Part shown: positions 7,544-9,678 of the stretch, in pieces
Position numbering within the stretch: position 1 is the first letter of the stretch
Layout of the letters: each line of letters opens with the position of its first letter
Source: Candidatus Margulisiibacteriota bacterium
GTDB lineage: Bacteria; Margulisbacteria; Termititenacia; Termititenacales; Termititenacaceae
NCBI GenBank assembly: GCA_031279615.1
Contig: JAITIE010000053.1
Coordinates: 1 to 9,678 of the forward strand
Direction of reading: 5' to 3'
DNA: 9,678 nt
Program-made: the position numbers and the translations under genes
The notes under the pieces: model-generated
What the model was told of the DNA's origin: nothing
Seen by the model: the letters and a program-made list of their open reading frames with translations, nothing else
The model's database searches: none

Positions 7544-7552
7544 ACTATAGCA
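7544..7552 (-). promoter_or_regulatory. Extended -10 promoter for the DUF4160-DUF2442 pair
   Basis: Read on the - strand, TGCTATAGT is an extended -10 element (TGn plus TATAGT). There is no clear -35. Transcription would begin around 7537, at the start of the conserved upstream segment of DUF4160 and about 35 bases before the first ATG. Confidence 0.5.
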
Positions 7553-7625
7553 CAATCCTCTAACGCCATATGAGGTAATTCGTGCCAGCCGCTGAATTAG
7601 GCAAAAAGATAATTCCAAAAATTTT

Positions 7626-7634
7626 TGATATACT
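7626..7634 (+). promoter_or_regulatory. Extended -10 promoter for the HELGH protein gene
   Basis: TGATATACT combines an extended TGn with TATACT at 7629-7634. No -35 is recognisable. As for pstC and the ATPase gene, exactly nine bases separate the hexamer from the ATG at 7644, and there is no Shine-Dalgarno sequence, so a leaderless message is likely. The rest of 7553-7625 shows no feature I can name. Confidence 0.6.
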
Positions 7635-7643
7635 TCTATGTAA

Positions 7644-9362
7644 ATGTCTTTAAAAAAACCAGACCTCTCCGCGCAGTTGGCCGAATTGGAGAATCCGCGT
7701 CTGTCCGGGGACGAAAAATTCGCACTGTTAAAAAATCTGAAAGTTTTGTTCGCGCGGAAAAATCTGCGCGCTGGCTTAACCGCGGTTTTGGCTAAAAACA
7801 AATTGCCCGCCAAATACGCCGCGCTGCTCCGCGAAGTCTGGGAGAATAAAATGCTGGCGGATATCCGCAAGATCGCCGTGCTGCAGTACGCGCATATGCG
7901 GCAAACCCAAAACTGGGGCGACCTCGGCGAGCAGCGCATCATGATCAGTTATTGCCGCCACCTGCTTGGCCTGCCGGCGGAGCGGGACATTTCTTTTTTG
8001 GACGTGGATATTTTTCAAAATAAAATGCGGGAATTATCCGCGCCGTATGCCGGCCTGACCGCGGAGGAACTGCGCGCGGCTGATGAAGCGGTCAAATGCG
8101 ATTTGCTCTACAAAGAAACGGATTACAGCCGTGAAAAAGATGTCAACGAGTTTTTGGAGTTTTTGGACTCAGCTTACGGTTTTATCGCCGGACAGCTGGG
8201 CATTTATCGTTCGGTTATCGCCGGTCCGGCGGAGATTAAGAAAATAAATAAGTACCGCGTTACGACTTTTCAGCAGGAGACCGCGCGCACGCCGGAAGCC
8301 GTGCTGTCTATCGCGGCGGTGGTCGGCGGCAAACATGTGGCGATCCGCCTGCCGGCCTGCGAAACGATTTTTGCCAATAAATGGCTGCATGTTTTGACGG
8401 CCTCCTCTGCTGAGCTGGAAATAGCGTTGCGTCACGAGCTGGAAAATATCGGCTTGAGTTTTAAACTGCGCGCTTTAGACGGCTACGGTGCGCGGACGGC
8501 CGAGGAATTGCTGCGCCAGAAAACTGTTTTTCTACGCGAAATGCTCTCCGGCCTGCAATGGCATGAACTGGGACACGGTATTGTTATCAATGAACTGTTG
8601 AGCCAGAAAGATTCGGCTTTTGGCGAGGCGCTGGCCGTGCTCGGCGCGAATATCATCGCGGTTTTTAAAGAACTGCTGGCGGACTGGGCGCCGCCGCGCC
8701 AAAAACTGCAGGGGCCGCTGCATTATTTCTGCGCGGCGGCGCAGGCGGATGCGAAAGTTGCCGAGAGACAAATAGCGGTATATCTTTCGGACAACTGGTT
8801 TCTCGGCGAGCAGGAGGACAATTCCTTTGCCAATCATTCGGAGATCACCGCCGCGCTTTTGCTCAAATATTTAGGCGCGCGGGGACGGGTGGATTTTACC
8901 GGACTGCGCCGCGAGCTGACCAGCCAGCGCGGCATTTTTTATCGTGTCTTGAGCGAGTACAAGCGTATTTCGCTTTATTTGGAAAAACTTATTAAGGCGG
9001 TCGATTTTGTCTGCGGCGGCCGCAAAGTCAATTTTGCGGAATTAAGCCGGATTTACATTCAAAAAGTCCGGCTTATCGAAAAAGAATATCCGGTGCGTTC
9101 GCTGGAATTTCAGGTGCATTTTTGGGCAAAAATTTTGGAGGACTTGCCAGCGCTCAATGCCGCGCTGCTGGCGGAGATGAAAAATTATTTGGCGGCGGAA
9201 AATGAGAAGTTCCATCAATTTTTACTGCGGGAATATTTGCCGTCCAATAATTATCAAACTCTGCGCGAGTATGTCTGCCAGGAATTAAAAAACAAAGGCT
9301 TTTACGCGCCGCCGGATAAAGCGGACTTGGCGGAGCTGTTGCGCTATTTTCAAACCAATTAA
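7644..9362 (+). CDS. Putative HExxH zinc metallopeptidase, unknown family
   Basis: I do not recognise this 572-residue protein as a whole. The clearest sign is WHELGHG, with H307, E308 and H311 forming an HExxH zinc site, followed 31 residues later by E343 in FKELLADW. An E-x-x-x-D of this kind supplies the third zinc ligand in gluzincin peptidases, and the arrangement is loosely like dipeptidyl-peptidase III relatives. E328 is a less likely alternative. There is no signal peptide or membrane helix, so it should act in the cytosol. The N-terminal 100 residues are rich in Lys, Leu and Ala and probably helical; the C-terminal third also looks helical. Base usage resembles the pst-pho genes more than the island. 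It stands alone with its own promoter, and its stop overlaps the stop of the convergent remnant at 9359. Confidence 0.7.
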   Translation: MSLKKPDLSAQLAELENPRLSGDEKFALLKNLKVLFARKNLRAGLTAVLAKNKLPAKYAALLREVWENKMLADIRKIAVLQYAHMRQTQNWGDLGEQRIMISYCRHLLGLPAERDISFLDVDIFQNKMRELSAPYAGLTAEELRAADEAVKCDLLYKETDYSREKDVNEFLEFLDSAYGFIAGQLGIYRSVIAGPAEIKKINKYRVTTFQQETARTPEAVLSIAAVVGGKHVAIRLPACETIFANKWLHVLTASSAELEIALRHELENIGLSFKLRALDGYGARTAEELLRQKTVFLREMLSGLQWHELGHGIVINELLSQKDSAFGEALAVLGANIIAVFKELLADWAPPRQKLQGPLHYFCAAAQADAKVAERQIAVYLSDNWFLGEQEDNSFANHSEITAALLLKYLGARGRVDFTGLRRELTSQRGIFYRVLSEYKRISLYLEKLIKAVDFVCGGRKVNFAELSRIYIQKVRLIEKEYPVRSLEFQVHFWAKILEDLPALNAALLAEMKNYLAAENEKFHQFLLREYLPSNNYQTLREYVCQELKNKGFYAPPDKADLAELLRYFQTN

Positions 9363-9583
9363 TACTTGCGCAGGGTTTGATAAATATTTATGCTGGAGTG
9401 TTTAATGGCCGCGAGCTGCTGGAGCAGCTCCAGCTTGGTTTCCGGCGGCAGTTCTTTACGGTAAGCGGACAGAAATTTACGGGGCTGAATATTTTCGTCA
9501 AAGAAAAACAAGGTGGGGCGGACCTTTAAGGCCGCGGCGATTTTTTCGATCATTTCTACCTGACTTTTTTTCCGGTAGGCAGT
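9359..9583 (-). pseudogene. Truncated XRE-type regulator (C-terminal part)
   Basis: The - strand frame reads AYRKKSQVEMIEKIAAALKV, then RPTLFFFDEN and about 40 more residues to the stop. VEMIEKIAAALKV is the last helix of the XRE/Cro helix-turn-helix domain, and RPTLFFFDEN resembles the segment that follows it in many small XRE regulators. The first ATG is at 9553, giving 64 residues, but HTH sequence continues about nine codons upstream of it before a stop at 9587-9589. The preceding three or four helices, including the DNA-recognition helix, are absent in all three - strand frames to the window edge. It is therefore a headless remnant, probably not DNA-binding. Confidence 0.55.
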
Positions 9584-9589
9584 ATTTTA

Positions 9590-9678
9590 ATGTTTAGTTA
9601 TGCGGCTTGGCAGGCCACGGACGCGGAGTTCAAAGCCCAATGGCATATTTGCGATGGCACAAGCGGCACAGTTAATTT
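9590..9678 (+). CDS. Phage tail-collar-like protein, partial
   Basis: The reading frame runs off the right edge. From the ATG at 9590 it encodes 29 residues ending HICDGTSGTVN, which resembles the W-x-(L/I)-C-D-G-T-(N/S)-G-T motif of phage tail-collar and tail-fibre domains. The same frame just upstream (9566-9589) reads FFPVGSIL, also typical of these domains (P-V/I-G-x-I-L-M-F), but has no ATG, GTG or TTG before a stop at 9527-9529; CTG at 9560 is the only possible near-standard start. No ribosome binding site is seen. It may be an N-terminally truncated prophage or tail-fibre gene fragment joined to the XRE remnant. Confidence 0.45.
   Translation, partial: MFSYAAWQATDAEFKAQWHICDGTSGTVN

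Noticed and set aside
7578..7600. AATTC/GAATT inverted repeat in the divergent intergenic region as an operator
   Set aside because: Only five bases pair across a 12-base spacer; this is expected by chance in AT-rich intergenic DNA.

Overview
The window holds a complete phosphate-sensing and uptake operon, a small accessory island, one large unfamiliar gene and a scrambled right edge. Nothing identifies the species. Coding DNA is moderately GC-rich with AT-rich intergenic stretches. The phosphate-control sites at the left edge are CTTAAC-type octamers with an 11-bp period. That is the format known from cyanobacterial SphR and Bacillus PhoP sites, not the proteobacterial CTGTCAT box. Together with apparently leaderless first genes, this hints at a Terrabacteria-type bacterium, possibly an uncultured relative of the cyanobacteria. 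This is an inference only.

Bases 1-5650, + strand: pstC, pstA, pstB, phoU, a PhoB/PhoP-type response regulator and a PhoR-type kinase lie in one tight run with gaps of 2-15 bases or a 4-base overlap. The run is preceded by five Pho-box octamers and a -10 box. PstC and PstA form the membrane channel and PstB the ATPase. PhoU passes transporter status to the kinase PhoR, which phosphorylates the regulator. The regulator presumably binds the boxes in front of pstC, so the operon should autoregulate. The phosphate-binding protein gene pstS is not in the window.

Bases 5651-7502: the accessory island. First comes a DUF4143-type AAA ATPase gene with its own promoter. It is bracketed by two copies of the last 35 bases of phoR, at 5616-5650 and 6946-6980. 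The copies encode the same ten residues and differ only at three synonymous positions, so the ATPase gene looks inserted at, or recombined into, the phoR 3' end. On the opposite strand follows a DUF4160-DUF2442 pair. The DUF4160 gene has recognisable family sequence upstream of its first ATG but no standard start codon for it.

Bases 7503-9362: a short divergent promoter region, then a 572-residue predicted cytosolic protein with an HELGH motif and a downstream ExxxD. It is probably a zinc metallopeptidase of a family I do not recognise.

Bases 9359-9678: a headless remnant of an XRE-type regulator on the - strand abuts the beginning of a phage tail-collar-like reading frame on the + strand, which runs off the edge. 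Three + strand genes (pstC, the ATPase gene and the HELGH gene) share one start layout: TATACT or TATAAT, exactly nine bases, then ATG, with no Shine-Dalgarno sequence. Genes inside the operons mostly have clear AGGAG-type sites. This suggests leaderless transcripts for operon-leading genes.
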